64,000 bases of DNA from Melitaea cinxia (Eukaryota > Arthropoda > Insecta > Lepidoptera > Nymphalidae): NCBI RefSeq assembly GCF_905220565.1, contig NC_059419.1, forward strand, positions 5,814,826 through 5,878,825, read 5' to 3'. Shown piece by piece: positions 63,871 through 64,000 of the stretch (positions within the stretch are counted from its first letter, which is position 1; every line of letters starts with the position of its first letter). A program made the position numbers and the translations under genes. Below the pieces are notes generated by a model, which was given only the letters and a program-made list of their open reading frames with translations, was not told where the DNA came from and did no database searches.

Positions 63871-64000
63871 CTGAAACAACCGTTTTATAAATTAGTTTAG
63901 TTCTTTTGGATTTATATGACAAATTTAAACTTCGGAATTGTAGAAATTAAGGAAATAAAAATAAAATTAAGAAATTCCAATTGTGACAAACTCAAATAAA

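Overview
The window is a stretch of insect nuclear genome, almost certainly from a moth or butterfly. It is AT-rich. It carries split genes with GT-AG introns, tRNA-headed SINEs and 3'-end repeats typical of Lepidoptera, and R1, DIRS, mariner and copia elements. There is no sign of a prokaryotic, organellar or viral genome.

Three host genes are supported. (1) Positions 4119-6667, minus strand: a complete two-exon gene for the 67-residue RNA polymerase subunit RPABC5/Rpb10, with a repeat-filled intron. (2) Positions 13510-48311, plus strand: a complete P5B-type P-type ATPase (ATP13A2/3 family, lysosomal polyamine transporter group) in 19 coding exons. The splice phases join into 1201 codons plus a stop, and an alternative first coding exon probably lies at 11187-11234. 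(3) Positions 51980-63870, minus strand: the 3' part of an ankyrin gene that runs off the right edge. Its UPA-domain exons are followed by a giant 3.1-kb exon coding a charged, helical, 11-residue-repeat tail, and then by two alternative terminal exons. Genes 2 and 3 are convergent, with predicted poly(A) sites only about 150 bp apart near 50.2-50.35 kb.

The remainder is mainly transposable elements, often nested. Left flank (1-13.5 kb): a mariner copy, SINEs, an R1-clade LINE inside a Helitron-like repeat, and a (TA)n tract. ATPase intron 4 (15.4-25.9 kb): RTE-type tails in three tandem 282-bp copies, interrupted by a 31-bp-TIR DNA element, which is itself interrupted by a nearly intact copia element with identical 160-bp LTRs. 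The same intron carries a 1.19-kb array of four near-identical tRNA-like units, two per strand. Later ATPase introns: a 109-bp minisatellite built from exon 7 and its splice donor, a Harbinger-type MITE inside that array, a SINE, a second mariner, a hAT-type MITE inside another minisatellite, a 30-bp minisatellite and a decayed DIRS element. The ankyrin intron contains a 5'-truncated non-LTR retrotransposon with a long open frame.

The most unusual observations are these: the four-unit tRNA-like array with a target-site-like direct repeat at its edges; the exon-derived minisatellite that repeats the ATPase TGES-coding segment and its splice donor; minisatellites at or just after the 5' splice sites of three introns of the same gene; and the ankyrin tail with synuclein/LEA-like 11-mers.
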